From NCBI GenBank assembly GCA_013396915.1, contig VWZL01000170.1:954703-1018702 (forward strand): a DNA stretch of 64,000 bases, read 5' to 3'. Source of the DNA: Stercorarius parasiticus. Its lineage: Eukaryota > Chordata > Aves > Charadriiformes > Stercorariidae. The translations under genes and the position numbers were made by a program. The notes below the pieces were generated by a model. It made no database searches. It was not told the DNA's origin and saw only the letters and a program-made list of their open reading frames with translations. Positions 38,501 through 52,555 of the stretch are shown here, piece after piece (positions within the stretch are counted from its first letter, which is position 1; each line of letters starts with the position of its first letter).

Positions 38501-39936
38501 TCATGTCTTTTAACTAAAGTTACACGTAAGAGAGATGTTTTTCTTTATCAACAGACTGTTTCCACAACATAGCAAATGTGGCTCCTGTGACATAGATGGC
38601 AGAAACTACACCATTAACAGCTACAGTTCAGTGCTAAGTTCTGACATACCTGCATGGCTCTTTTTTAATTTTTACCAGTTCATGAGCAGTAATTACTGAA
38701 GAGTGAAAGATTGATTTCCAGTTTCTGTTGGGACTGGTTTGCTTTCCTCATCAAGTTAGTAAGTGTAAGCAAATTCAGTGTTGCATTGCGTTTCCCAGAG
38801 GAGAGGCAAAGCATTGTTCTGTTACAATAGAGGTGATTACAGCTAGCCCTGTTTAAGCTGTCCAAACAGTTTTCTCTTTTCAACAGTAAGAGTTCATAGT
38901 ATGTATGTATAGCTAAATTGGTTGCATAAAAACATGAAAGACAAAAGTAAATTAAGAATTGCAAAGTCAGTCATCTATGTTATAATTAATGCTAAGCTAT
39001 CAGATCATACTGTGCTTGAAATGGCTTCTATGTGGGTCACTGAGATGCTTGTGCCATTGTTTCAAAGTGGACCTGTTAGCAGCCTGGTAATTTGCTGAAA
39101 GTAGGCTGCTTGAACTAAGAGGCTTCTGTTAATAATTATTTAAAGGAACTCATGACAAGTATTGCTGGCCTGGAGTTTTCTAACTATTCTCTTTAGAAAT
39201 TCCTCAGAGGTAAGAGTTCTGGAAATAGTGCTAAAGGTAAACAGAGGTATGATTGACTTTATGTTTAACCGATCTTTTGGTGTGTTTGCTTTTAAAGTTG
39301 AGCAGACTTGCTAGTTAACACTAGAATATTTCACTGTAGTTAAGAGTTATAGTTAATATCTAAGAGCTTTGGATAACTTTTTTGAACTCCTGCTTTCCTT
39401 TTATATGAACCTAAGCAACGTAAAAATGAACATAAAATATTTTTGAGGGGGTAGTCTTTATGAGTATATGCGCTGTGAATTAATCATATGTTATTACACT
39501 TCAATAAAAATACTTTTCAGTTTTGTATTTATACCTTCAAAATACGTTTTCAAAGTTAAACAGAATAGCATTTGGCTAAACAATATTTTATTGTCTGGGA
39601 ACAATAAGTGTACTGCTTTTAAACTTTAAAAAAAAAAATTACTGATAACACTGGTTGACTACATGTCTGTACACACTCTGTTAGGAGACCAGTTTCCAAT
39701 GTTTTTTTTCCCATGGTTTATAGTGATATCAGTTATACACATTTCTTTTAGTATTTTCTGATTGAGGAATAGGTTTCTTACTACAACCCTTAAAGCCAGG
39801 GACAGGGGCATCCTTACCCCAAACCACTATTTCCATTAATTCCTGTTCAAGTCTAATTTCAGCCAAATGCAAGTAAAGTGATGCAGCATTACTCTCTTTT
39901 GTAGGTTGTGTAGTGTATAGCTGGTAAGTTATGTGA
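35501..39936. other. Unique intronic sequence, no named feature
   Basis: AT-rich intron with no supported gene, RNA or named repeat. A GC-richer patch at about 36900-37320 is open in several frames but without recognisable motifs. Confidence 0.5.
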
Positions 39937-40300
39937 TAGGATCATTAAGTTGGAAGGAACCTCTGGAGGTCATGCTGCCTTCCAAATAGAGCAGATTGCT
40001 TAGGACCTTTCTCAGATGAGTTTTGGCTGTCTCTAATGGCAGAGGCTCCATAGCCTGTGGGCAACCTGTTCCTGCAGTTACTCACTCTCCACTAAGGAAT
40101 TTCCCTTACTGCATCTTGCGATCATTTCCTCTTCTTACTGTGCGTCTTTGATGAGAGTCTGGCTCTGTGTTTCTTACTGCAACTACATCCTCCCTTGAGT
40201 TCTTCCCTGCAATGTAGACAAACAAGTTCTCCTTGACACTTGTATGTTCACGTGCTGCAGCCCCCTAGCCACCTTTGTGGCCCTCTGCAGTTTATCTTTG
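39937..40300 (-). mobile_element. Old, diverged CR1 LINE 3' fragment, antisense
   Basis: The + strand shows a decayed CR1 reverse complement: GGATCATTAAGTTGGAAGGA, CCTCTGGAGGTCATGCTGCC, GGGCAACCTGTTCCTGCAGT and GCCACCTTTGTGGCCCTCTG, in the usual CR1 order. It is clearly more diverged than the copies at 10605, 28008 and 53523, so it is an older insertion. The boundaries are approximate. Confidence 0.8.
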
Positions 40301-42393
40301 TACAGGACTTGGGTGGACTTACTGTCATTTCCTTTTGTCTCTAACCTACCAGGGGGCTTTGTTTAATTTATAACTGTAAGACTGCAAACATTCCGTGCTT
40401 TTACATTAACACTAGTGTAGCATAAAATAAAGTCCAAGTTGAGTGGAAAACCCAGACGGGTTGCCATTGGTGCGGTAATCTGTGTGGCCGGGGTACCAGG
40501 ACACTTTACAGCGCTCTGCCCTTCAGCCAAATATCAAAAAAGTGGTGAACTGCACCTTCACTGTAGCTGCACTGGACCATATTATAAACCACTAACTTGG
40601 GGTGTTCATGACAAGTGGTCGTGGTGCTGAGTTTGATTAATAGACCTTTATCCTCTGTACCCCATTTATTTCTGCTTAGTGACATTCCAGCTGTAACAGA
40701 AATGTACGGTTTTGGTTGGCAAGAGCATATCCTTGCAAGTTTGTCTAGTTAAATTTAATCTCATTTCTGTTGATCCTGTCCTCCAGGTAGTTTTCTTTCT
40801 TTAAGGTGTGTCTGTCCTCTTCCTTTGTACTTCTTAATTTCAGGCTGGCATTTGTATTAACTGCAGAAATGCAAAAAGTAATGAGTGATGTATGTTCCAC
40901 CTTCAACCTTAGAGGAACTTGTTTTGATAATGTTCCTTTAAAAAATGAAAAATCTGCTGCCAGTTTTCGTTAGCCAGCCTGTCTGTTTTGCAGTTCCTCT
41001 ACTATGCTATACTTTATCCAATTTAATTAAGAACGTCTCATGTGATAACAAACCAGATATTTTACCGAAGCTCAGACTGGTGAGACATACTGTGTTTTCT
41101 ATTCTTGAAAATCATTTCTTAGCAGTGACGGGTTGTTGCTTAGTATATCAGAAGAGCCTACAACCAGCAAAAATGTGTCTTACTGCATTCTGTTTACCTG
41201 TGTGTCGTTAATCATTGTTTTCTTCAAAATTATTCCAAGTTTTGTATGGTAGAAAGGCCAGGCTCACAACTCATTTTTATGGAAGAGGAGGCTTAATCGG
41301 TGTGATATAACTTAGGCAGCCAGTACAAAGCGAGGAATAAACATGAATTTTCTCATGCCTGCCCATATGTAATATGAAAAAAACCCTATCCTTTATCTCT
41401 GTCTAGATTATGATGATAATAAATTACCAAAACTTTTGATGTGTAGCTTCTGATCCGAATGAGCCTAGATCTCCCCCAGAATGGTAGAGGTGTGAATATG
41501 CCAGACTGGCTGCAGCCAATATTAGCTATTTCAGGTCTGTCTTATGAAGGCAGGCAAAAATAAGTATTATATCTACAAAACGGCTTGGAGGAAAATACTT
41601 GCCCTCTTCATACTTCTAGTGGCAATCTACTCTGCCTGTTACTTTTAATGAGGTATCTGTTTCTCAAGTAAATTATCAGAAGAATTTGGCAGCAAAATAG
41701 CCTTTTCCATAAAACAGAAATTTTAGACTTTCCAGTCTAATTTCATTAGGTCTTAAATTAATCCTTAATTTGGTAAATGTTATCTGTTTAAACGCTTCTG
41801 TGAAATGCAGTTTTTTTGAGTGGTATCTTATTTGTGCAGTGTATGGAGCGTTAGGACACAGTGAGTTGAATGTCTGCTGTCAGAATGGCTGTGTCACCAG
41901 TTGGCTTGTCAAACAGTGAAATATTTTGAAGGCTAGTTATGCCACTTGTTTTTGACAGTGGAGTTATATACCTTTTCTCCTTCATGACAGATCCGAGAGC
42001 AAACACTGTATAGAAGAAGACAGTGAGGCTTCCAGTACCCTGCTGTTTGGTATACTGACAATATTTTTGACTTTTCAACAGCTGTGCATTTAAACTATTC
42101 CAACATTTCCTTTAGATTTGCCATCGGAAACAGCACAGCCAACTGCTTTGTAACAGTTGTTTGAACATCGGGTGTTTTCAGGTGTTGTGAATTGATTGCC
42201 CTGTGGACCTAACTGAAGCTGTTCTGATCTGTATCAACTGAAGACACTGGGAAGTCTTGACTCCTCAAGGACTCGTTGCACTACTAATATTAAACAGATG
42301 GGGATTTTTCTTTTGCCATTTTTCAGTTAATCTGTGGCAATGCATTTATGGTCCTTAAGGAATGAACTTGAAAATGGGTTTCATGACCAAGAG

Positions 42394-42418
42394 TATATAT
42401 ATATATATTTTTTTTTTT
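42394..42418 (+). repeat. (TA)n followed by poly-T
   Basis: About seven TA units followed by a T run. Confidence 0.85.
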
Positions 42419-45400
42419 CTTCTAATCTGAAAGAAGCTGTTGTATAATGAATGTAAGGTTCACTGGTGTATATTTGAAGTGTAGACTCCCTTAGTATAAT
42501 TTTGGTAATTAACATATTTTAGCTACTTGGATCTTGGTATTGTGTGATGATATTATGTCTAGGAAGAAAAGGCTGAATTCTCTTCTGGCATAGCTCAACT
42601 CTGTTCACTTAAGTGGATTTATGCCAAAAAATAAGAAGGGGACAGTGAATACACAAATAAATGTTTTGTGGAGTAGCATTTTGTTTCTTATTACAGAAAG
42701 GATGAATGATCATGCTTGTAAATGTGGAGGTGAGCAATGGAAAAAATTGATTCTTACTGAGGTACCAAGGGAAGAAGTCCAGAGAAGGCTTTCCTAGGAG
42801 ATCAGGAGGAGCTTTAATAATTATACTAAAAATACATGTGGACAAAAGGAAGTCACTACAAATGTGCAAACATTTCAGTCTTTGAATATTAACATACTCT
42901 TGCTGTCTTACCTTTAATATGAGGTGTACTCCAGTTTCTGTAAGAACATGCAGTGTTTTTGTTCTTGCTAATTGTTGTTTTTCTAAAACCAAGGTTTAAT
43001 CCTGTAATGACAGATTAAAGCAGAGCGATATAGAGGGCATATGTTAAAGCATTACCTGAGGTAATATAGTGATGAGAAACTGCCCCTCTCATCTCAATCA
43101 AATCATTTGGCCTGAGTGATAATTGTTGCCCTACCTAAGCTGAAAGCTCTGATGTTGTTTGAGTTATTGCTGCTCTGAACAGGACAACAGATGAGTTCCC
43201 TTCGTTTAGCAAGACAGGAGAGTCAAATGTTATTTCTGCTTCAAAAATGTGAACTTGTCAAAACCAGCAGCTCTGAATTGAGTGAAATGTGTTTCTTTGT
43301 TTTTGAGTACAGCAGCCTGGATGGACTGTTCTCAGTGTAGCTGTGTGAGTGAGGGTGATGCTTCCTCTTATTTTACTTGATTTCCATTGTCTGCACTTGA
43401 TTATCATACTGTGTTGCCTCTGTGCCAAAATGTGACATCTCCAAATCCATCAATTCCCTTTCTGGAGGAAATGTAAACAGCTTATTTCAGGCTTTGATAA
43501 TGTCTTCAAAGTGTGGTGTCAGTGCCGGCTTTCTTCACAGTGTTCCCAGGAGGAGTTTTTGCTCTTGTGGTAGGGAGTGACAGCGAGGTAATAGCTGAGT
43601 TTATAAAAGCCTACAGACAACTCTAAAGTGTGTAGATGTGAACAATTTGAATGTAAAAATGTGAGAACTTCTTCGTTCTGGGAGAATGTCTGAGTGTGGG
43701 CATACCTTCAGTGTCCAACTTGTGTAGTTTCCGTGTTTTGTTAGTTAACCTGGGTGATCTTTGATTATCCTTCTGTCAATGATTTTTTTGGGGTTTTTTT
43801 TGAAATTTAGATTAGAATATGGGGAAGATACTGGGGTAGTGTTGTCCACTCATCCATGAAAGAGAGCAATCACTGCCTTTTATGGGAAGTTGCATGGCAG
43901 CAGGTCCAGGCTTGGCCTTACAAGTGTCCAAGCCACTGACATTAGGTAATGAACTCCTTCTTAAAAACTGGATGAATGACATGTACATCACTGGCATAGT
44001 CTTGTATTCCTCCCAGAACGAAGCTAGATGTAAGTCTTGTTTTTTAGCAGTATAACTGCGTCTAGGAGTTGGCCAACGTGCTGTTAAAATCTCATGTGTT
44101 TTGCATAACTGGATATGCCAAATGACTTGGAGGCCTGTGCTGTGGCTGAGGTAACTGATCACTACCGCAGTGTAATGCATATGGTTTGGGGGGAATTTAC
44201 TCATTTTAGTGCTGATTACATACCTATAGCCTAAAATTCCCAGCAGGTTTCTGACAGAGACATCAGCAGGCTATGGTAAGTCAAAATCCATTAGATTTGT
44301 ACAGTTTAACCGAGAGATCTGTGCTAGCCTGGTTCATTTTCAGTGAAACCAGGTGAGTTATGCTCCCAAGAGCAGCTCGGCAGAGTGGGAGCAGCTGCGT
44401 AGGCTGGCATCCATCATCTGTTCAGCACAAGGAAGGGTATGTGCGGCACCTTCAGCATCTGGGTGAGCAGTGTCTAGATTTGTTACAACTGGCAAGCTGA
44501 GTGAGATTGTCCTTGAGGACATTGGTTTTGTGGGCATTTGTATTGTGCAAAATTGCAAGATAGAGTTCACAGGGCAGCTGAGTGAGTGCCTTGGTCCTTT
44601 TTTATGGATGAGGCATTGTGGTACGTCACGGTGGCCTAAGAGCAGATCCTGGAAAAAATAGTGGTGGGACGAATCTTTATTGTGATGGAGATGGATAGTG
44701 GGCTAACACCTGTTAAGAAATAAATGTTTAGTTTAGACTTTTATGGTGGAAAATGTTTTCTGATACCCACCTGGGAGGTTTTGACTCATGTAGGACTGCA
44801 CCTTTCTGTGGGAAGACAGTCTGCTCGTGGTCTTACTGTCTGTCCTCCTTTTATTAGCTACATGGGATGAATTTTCAGATCTTACTCTGGCTGAAAAGCA
44901 TCAGTATTTTTCAACAAATACAGTTATTTAGAAATAATTTTAGGTATACATTGTAACTGTGTACATTGATAGAGAAATATATTCTAAAATTCTGATTTTG
45001 GGTGTTGTCTCATATAACAGTCCTGATGTCGTTATTGTCAGCAGAGAAGTTCTGTGGGTAAGAAAAAAATTACACAAAAATTAAAAATCTGTATTTTACA
45101 AGGAAGGGTGTTTAGTACTATTTCATTCTGGAATATGAGTGTCCCCAACTTCAAGAAGCACTACCTTGGCATATGTCATTTACTAGCCCATTGCCAAAGT
45201 GATGAGTTGAGGTCCATGTGAAGTGGCACGCCTTAAAAACTTAGAGAAATGGTGCCTTTTAACTAAAATGCAAGGGGGAACCTGGGGGCTATTACTTTAT
45301 TTGGTCCTGCTGAATATGCTGCTAGTTTTACTCTTAAGTAAACCATATTATTTTATCCTCAACCAGTCAGATCAAAACTGAAGGATTTGAGCCTCCTGTC

Positions 45401-46776
45401 TTCAAACAAAAGGGTTTTTTTTTGCCTTTGGATTTCCATGTAAATAGGATCAGGTCCAAATCACACAGTAAGCTATATTTAATGTAAACAAAAGTAATGC
45501 TGCCAAAAGTCTTTATTCAACACAGATCAGAGTTGAATCATTTTGTCTTCAAAAAATGGATATAACTACGTACGTTTCAAGCAAGCTAAAAATGAAAGTA
45601 GTGATTTTCTATTTGAAATTTAACAGTCTAGTCTGCAGCACATGTTGTGATTTGCCTGCAGTGAAGGAAGTTCACTAGGCATCTCCAGTACTTTAAATTA
45701 TTTCACTTTAAAGCATGATCATCTGAGGTTTATCTAGCGCTCCGTGGCAGGGTACAAGTGCAACAGAACTGAAGATACTCTGATGTAGACTTCCGACAAT
45801 ACACTAGTGGCTTACCTGCAAGTTTGTGTTTTAAACAGAAAAGTTTTTACAATCAGTCTTCAGTTTTATAGTTCATTTTGCTTTGATTACAATCGTCAGT
45901 TTTTACTCTGTTAGATTATTGGGCGGGAGCTGGGACCTGTTTACTGCTTGGGTCCAAACAAAGGTTATTAAGCTCATGACTCCAATAGATCCACTGTAAG
46001 CAGTTCTTGGTCTTATGTGGAGTTTAGGCTTGAAGGCTTGAAATCTTATTTTTAACATTAATCTAAAATCCTCTGCCTCAAAAGTCAGTAATAAAATTCG
46101 TATTGATTTAGGCAGGATCAGGTTTTCACTCTTAACTATTGTAATTCCCTCTGAGTGAAAAAGCTGAATGAGTTATTTTCATATCACCACTCGATTCTAA
46201 GCAGACTTTTTGTCTTCCGGTATTAATAGACATTTTTTTCTAATGTGAAATATGTTTGTGATTTCATGTCTGTATTCAGAAAGCTATTTTAAAAACTGTT
46301 TTCCTTGCCTGAGATGTGTGAGCCACCCCTGTTAGCAAAGCATAGCATGCCTGAGGCATTTTCTTAATTAGCCGCTTGAGTCTGATACTGAAGATGCTGC
46401 AAGGATGCATTTTTCATTAGAGTCACAATATTTAGACTATGAGCACTGAGAGGTTAACTGCTCACATCTCTGTGAACACTTTTGTTTATGGACAGATATA
46501 TTTGTTAGTTTTGTGCTAAATATAGAGAAAGAAGGGTCTAGTTTTGCAAAATTCTGTGTGCCATATTTGTGTATAGAATCTTTATGCTATGGTTATCCCT
46601 AATCTGCCTATCATCTGGGAGCAAAAAAATTAATCCAATATTGCACATGTATATAATCTCTTTATATTCTCCTTCATGGAGATGTATTACAGACGTGCTG
46701 ATTAAGTAAGGGTTTTGTCTTATTTTTTTTTCTTCTGTATGTGGAGTATTTTCATTAGCACAGGTAGGCAGCCACC

Positions 46777-46836
46777 AATATATATCAATATATATCATAT
46801 ATATCTATATATCATACATACCATATTATACCATGT
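46777..46836. repeat. AT-rich imperfect (ATATATC)n tract
   Basis: Repeated ATATATCA and ATATCT units with self-complementary TATA segments. A local hairpin is possible. Confidence 0.8.
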
Positions 46837-48789
46837 ATAAGATGTTTAGTTTCTTGTAGGTTCCATATCAAAGAACAAAAGTGTTTTGTAGGAATCGATT
46901 TCAAAGCCAAGGTATAGTAGCTCTTTGGTTTGTATCTTCATGTTAAAAATTCCCTTACCCAACAACCTCGTTATGTTAGACATTTATTAAAAATAAAGAG
47001 GTTATGGTAATTTTATTTTTATTGAGGAGTTTAAAAGTTAATCATGACAGGTCATACATGCAGTTTTAGAAAAATAATTCTGGATGATCTTTAAAGATAT
47101 ACACTGCATATGAAATCTTATTTTCTATGCATAATCAAAACTAGTATATCTGAAATCTTTACAGGTCAATAGAAAGTTTTTTCAGAAGGCTGTCTATAGT
47201 GTTATATGCTATAAACTTTCAAAAAAGATTTAGTATTGATAGGGAAGTAGCTATTGAATGTTGACTGGCTGAACAGTTACCTACTGTTCCTTGTATGTGA
47301 ACATGCAAAATTGTGTTCTTAAGTATACCAATTTTCTCATAGCATATAAAGGCACTTCAAAATATACTAATTATTGTAGGGAACAAATGAAGACTAGGCA
47401 GTGATAAAGTAGTGTCCTTGTCTGAATCACTGGGATTAACATTTAAGTTATCACTTCAAAGGTTTAATTACTGAAAGGGGGAAGGAATGGAGGTCACAGG
47501 GGAAAAAAAGAACTGGCTAAAATGTGCCACAGTTTCCCTTAAAATCACATGGAATATTTTGTGCATTACTTTTTCAGAGGAAGAAAGCTGGGTTACCACT
47601 ACAGCTCAATGCCCACGAACTAGTTCAGAATAATATGAAATTTTAAATAAAATCTCTGAGGAAATATAAATTCAGTCTGAAAAGCTTGTGGGATCTTCCT
47701 GAATGGAAGGTGCTAGGGAGAGGGTTGTTACCACCACTGAAGTTGTTTGGTCTGTTTGTAGGTTTGCTAGTCATCAAGTTTTGAACTCTGTCATGAGCTC
47801 TGTTATTTCACAAAGTTTTGTTCAAAGCAGTTGAGTTATTTCCAAGAGTGAAGCAAGAAAAAAGTTTGGCTGTCAAAGAAAAAGAAACACAGACAACTTT
47901 TGTCTGAGGAACCCTTGAAGCAAAGACTCGATAATTGCTATCAGTGTGGTCACCATGCCAGAGATGTGTTGTTCCCTGTTCTTTTAAAGATATGCCCGCA
48001 ATAAGCCCATTTGTGATGCTGAACTATTTCTCTCAGGAGAGATTTCCTCAAACTTTGTTAGTTAAATCCTGTAAGGATGCTGCCTCTTACTGTCCCTATT
48101 AGGTCCCGGTTGCCAGCGCATCATTGATGTAACTGGTGTTTCTGATGCTTGAGTTTGGGCAGCAGAACTGAAGCCAGATTCCTGCATCTGGAGCGGTCAT
48201 ACGTGTTTCTGCATTACCTGTCCCACAATACAACACAGTGGAGAAATTTCCTGACTTCATTCCTGTGGGGACAAGGGCCAAACTGGCGGGAGGGTGTGAA
48301 GAAGTAGGTTGGAGAAGGATGAAAGTAGAAGAAGGAGGAAGGGCCTGTGATTCAGGGCACAGGGAGTTCAAGGAATATGCGTGAACCAGTGGTGATGAGG
48401 GGTTCAGGGAAGCAGCAATGCATGTGGCAAGGCAGCATAGAGTGTGGAGGGTGCTATCTGCAAAGAGGTAGTAGGAAAGGACAAGGAACTGGGAAGTGGT
48501 TAGAGAAAAAAGGGAAAAAACCCACCCTGACATGGTAGGTAGGTCTAATTTAGGAGGTCAGGACTGTCAGACAGGGATGAGGAATGATGCCAAGGACAAG
48601 ACGATAGTCCTATGTGAGTTGAGGTGGGGAAAAACAATTGGTGGTAACACTGGCACAGTACATACATGCAAGAGGCTGAATTAGCAGTTTGCAGGTTGCT
48701 TTAATGCTTTAAATTTTCATTTTGTGTGGTGTTATTTGAACTTAGCACTTGCCTTGCAGGTTTGTTTATGTGCAGAGATATAATTCTTC

Positions 48790-48826
48790 AAAAAAAAAAC
48801 CCCAAAAAACCAAAAAAACCCCAACC
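48790..48826 (+). repeat. A-rich tract with CCCC interruptions
   Basis: Runs of A broken by CC/CCCC blocks. Simple low-complexity sequence. Confidence 0.8.
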
Positions 48827-48839
48827 CTGGCTCAGACTC

Positions 48840-49250
48840 TGGTTTATCTGAAGATGCGGGGCTGAAATCTGCAGCGATTTGGGAACTGATTGGCAGCTGA
48901 ATGAGTCAGGGACCGGCTGACAGCTGAATGAGGCACCCTTGCTGCAAGTGTGGGGGCGAGGGGGCAGGCAGTGCTAGTCGGAGGGCGAAGAGCAGCGAGG
49001 AGCTGTGACAGATATGTCCTTCCCACCCCCCTCTGCTGCCGCGGGTCTGTTAGAGCCCTTCTTTTCCCATGGAGGAGGCTTTTTTGTGGTTTTTTTTTTT
49101 TTTCAGTCAAGGTTGTTAAAGTTGAATGCCGCTCAGTACCAGCAGAATGGTAATGTGACCCCATGCAGAGTGTGGCACTGGATATCAGCTCTTCGGGACA
49201 GCCAGAAACTCTAGAAGGGGCAGGAGAGAAAGCAGGTGTATAGAGTTCCC
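48840..49250. other. GC-rich patch with a 26-bp-period short repeat
   Basis: A GC-rich block in AT-rich intron, with CAGCTGAATGAG occurring twice, at 48894-48905 and 48920-48931. A 139-codon frame is open on the - strand (48844-49263) and a 67-codon frame on the +, neither with a recognisable domain. It could be an old, unidentified repeat or a regulatory island. Poly-T near 49089-49103 interrupts it. Confidence 0.3.
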
Positions 49251-49328
49251 CATTACCAGGCATTACAGCCTGCTAATGGATAAGTTATTCTTGTCCTGGT
49301 GCAAACACGTTGACTGGGGTGGGGTTGG

Positions 49329-49358
49329 TTTTTTTTTTTTTTTGTGTGTGTGTGTGTG
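49329..49358 (+). repeat. Poly-T followed by (GT)n microsatellite
   Basis: Fifteen T followed by about seven GT units. Confidence 0.92.
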
Positions 49359-50033
49359 GTTTGCTAATGAGCAGATCTAGAAAAATTCTTTTAGAACAAA
49401 AATACTCCAAGTGTAGCTCTCATGAGGAATGTCTATTTAAAAAAAAACAAGGAAGGCTTTTTTAAACATTTCAATCCTTAATTTTTTCAAATAAAATTCC
49501 AAATGGCTATTATGAGAAACTTTAATGAGAATTTAAGTTTCCAGTAGAATCAAATTGGTTTTATGGGAAGCACCATGACAATTGAGTTATCAAAGCTGTA
49601 CAGAGAATGTATGTACATTTTTTAGGATAACAAATGTATCCTTTTGCATTCAATGAATGTTGCAGTAGTAAGTAATTTTCTAGTGTCAGTCAAAATAACA
49701 AACTCCATCAAACTGGAAATAAAGCTCTTAAATAATTAAAATGATACATTTTGGACAAGCTTTTTGGGGATGTGGCAAATCATCATTACATAGACTGTAA
49801 AAGGACAGTATGTGTTTCAATGAAAATAGCTTAAACACAGGTGAATCTTAAACTGAAAATAAGCACTTATATATGAACTACAAGTTTATATATAAAAAGG
49901 TGGTTGATCGGTTGCAGTGTAGACTCAATTGAATCCAGTACCAAAATATCCAGTTTGCAATTGACAGGTGGAAAGAAATAGCTTGACTAGCCTGTAGGAG
50001 AGCAACAAATGAAAAATAACCATGATGTTTCCA

Positions 50034-50637
50034 TGGCAGGCAGGGGCTCTGTGCGATTAGGGATCCTCCAGCAATAGACTACAAGCACCTGGCGAGGCAG
50101 GAGACAAGTACATGCGAATTTATAATGCACGCACTTCTCATGCACTCTCACAGATCTATTTTAAATAATTCCCCATGAATATGGAAGGCGACGCATCCCT
50201 TTGGACCCACCAAAGGCTGCCAAGCTGCGAGACGGGAGGAGGCCCTTTCCTGTTGGTGGCTGTGAGCAGCTCCGTGGTTGAGCAGGCCTCTCATGGGCAC
50301 ACGGTGGAAGACGAGAGCTCCCGTCCCAGCCCTGGGTTGAGCCCAACTCCCCAGCTGCTCTGCTTCACCCCCCTGCACTGTGCCGCAGCCCCCCGCGGGC
50401 AAACCCCACCAGCAGCAAAAGCAGCGGGGCTCTGCGATTCCTCCCCAAAGGACAGTGTGGAAACCCACTCTTGCTCCAAACCCAGGCAACACCTGAAGCC
50501 CTGCAAGCGCAGAGGCGGTCGGCTTTGGACGTTTCCACAGAGCAAAGCTTGGAGCATCCCCAGTCTCTTTCTTCTGGCTCACCCCACCTCCCAAGGACAG
50601 CTCTGCTTCACACCCAGCCTGAGCGGCCTCCAGAAGC
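50034..50637 (+). repeat. Left arm of long inverted repeat
   Basis: GC-rich arm beginning TGGCAGGCAGGGGCTCTGTG and ending GCGGCCTCCAGAAGC. Its partner differs near 50042 and 50045 and in the CGAATTT/CAAATTT segment near 50116. Beyond 50637 the two arms diverge at once. Weak similarity may continue outward for about 25 bases (TRACC...GRTGT), which would place the element edge nearer 50017. Confidence 0.95.
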
Positions 50638-52555
50638 GTCTCAGCAGATTTTTCTCCTGGCAGAGTAAAGAGGATGGACTTACTTTTGGCACATTCATTC
50701 CAAATAAAGGAAGCATCCCATGTCTTCTAGTTCATTTTCTTGACATGGTTTCTGCAAAACCTTTTTCCAATCATTGAAGCCTTCCTTGACAAATTTGTTC
50801 CAATTTTAAAAATGTATTTTTGATGTTGCTTATTTTGTCTTGTATTGAAATACATCTGTTCTGAAGCATTTGCAATTTCCATTTTTTACCTTTTCTGTTG
50901 TTTTCCCTTATTTATTTATTTTGCCCTATTTCTTTTATTTCTTATGTTTTACTGGAGCAATATTTCTAAGGTTGCTTCACTCAATGTACATACAAAATAA
51001 AAATTGCGGAATAAATACAAAGGTATCATCCTTTCATTTTAATCATCTACTTCTGTTATGTTTAGTTCTGTTCCACAGCTTTGATAGACTTTGTGATTTC
51101 TGCCTACGTGCAAAAGGGAAGCACTTCAAGTACCAAAGCCTTCTAACATTCCTAACTTTTCCTATAGTCATTGGTCTAAACACTTCTTTTAAATTAGCGT
51201 GCATTTTTATGAAGCACATAAAGCTCATTATGCATAGCAGTTTTAGAGCACGAGAACTTATAATTTAAGTACGTCATGTGCTTTGGTTAAGTGCTTTAAG
51301 TGCAAGACTAGTGGGAGAATATCAGTAAAAAGCTAGATACTAAAAGGCCTTCAGAAAGCGAAAACAAAAATTAAAGAGGAGACACTCATTCTGTCAAAGT
51401 GTTTCAGGATTTTACTGCTACTTCAGCTGTTAAGCAGAGCAGTAATACAGTAATATGGTTACAGTCTTGTTATAAGAAGTTGGCTCAAACTATTACTAGA
51501 ATGGTGGGGGTGTTTTATGTTGGATTGTTTGGGGATTTTTTTAGGAGCAAGAAGAATAGAAAGGAGAAAAGATTAGTATACATCTTGTTAATCCTTTATT
51601 TTGCCATTTCTTTCATTCAGAATGAATAGCTGTACTGTCAGAGCTGAGCACACCTGCAAAAGCTTGTTTGTACGCAGCACCACAAGACTGACCAAAGAGC
51701 AAACCACCTTCTCACACTCCCTCCCCTCAAGCAAAGCCCAAACCTGGTGTCCTGCTCAGCACTTGCTCATGGCCCTGGTGACACTGTTAACCCCTTGACC
51801 ATATTTTCCTTCAATATGACTCGTAAGTGTAAATGGCCTCCTCCTCTGTTTCTTATTTCTGCTCCTCTCTGGCTTTCAGCTGTGTCATCCCACTTTTTTT
51901 TGTTTGTTTGTTTTCCCTCTAGCCTCCACTTTCTTTCTCTAAGCTCTGGTCTAAGCTGTTTTCAAACCTCTGGTCACGGAGTCAGAAACTTATGATGGTA
52001 ATTCCCAAATAAATTCTCCATTTGTTCTTTAACCGTTTTTTCCACTCCCCTCATTGAAAAGTAAGGGCTACAACAGAATAATGCAGAAGTTTAAATCTGT
52101 GTCTTCAAGTCAATTCACATCTTAGAGCCCTCTATCGAGCTCAGTTCAAAAAACCTTATTGAAAAATTTCTCATATTTTCCTTCTTCAAAAGCAAAGCTG
52201 TTAATATCAGACTTAGTTTGTTTATGATTTGATTCCGTTAACCGAACTGTCTCATTATCATTCAGTCAAGAGACAAAAGAGAAAAAGTTACCAGAGAAAC
52301 AGCGGAATCTTTCTCAGATGCAAAATTATGGAACAGACAAAGAGAGAATTCATTTCTTGAAAGGACAGAGGCTCCTTTTCTTTCTGGCTCTGACGTAGGT
52401 GACACGGGGAAAGAAGAGAGTGGGAAATATAAGGAAAAAAAAGAGTTTCTCCGTTAAACGAGCCTTTCAGATCACACATAGCTTTGGCTCTTTTACTTCT
52501 TTCCCTCCACAAGATGCACACCCCGATGATGCAGAGCTGAGCTTTCCACGCGTGA
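50638..52555. other. Spacer of the long inverted repeat
   Basis: 1,918 bp of AT-rich, T/C-rich unique sequence. Its longest frames are 132 codons or fewer and contain no motif. It shows no similarity to CR1 or to the LTR at 35055. I cannot tell whether it is the interior of an element or host intron trapped between two copies. Confidence 0.5.

Larger units (their letters stand above)
40301..50033. other. Unique intronic sequence, no named feature except simple repeats
   Basis: AT-rich intron. It contains the TA/poly-T tract at 42394, an AT-rich tract at 46777, a purine-rich stretch near 48270-48500, an A/C-rich tract at 48790, the GC-rich patch at 48840-49250 and poly-T/(GT)n at 49329. No gene supported. 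Confidence 0.5.

Noticed and set aside
50175..50777. 200-codon + strand frame and its mirror at 52467-53018
   Set aside because: The frames agree only inside the inverted-repeat arms and diverge at the arm edge, so neither is a conserved protein.
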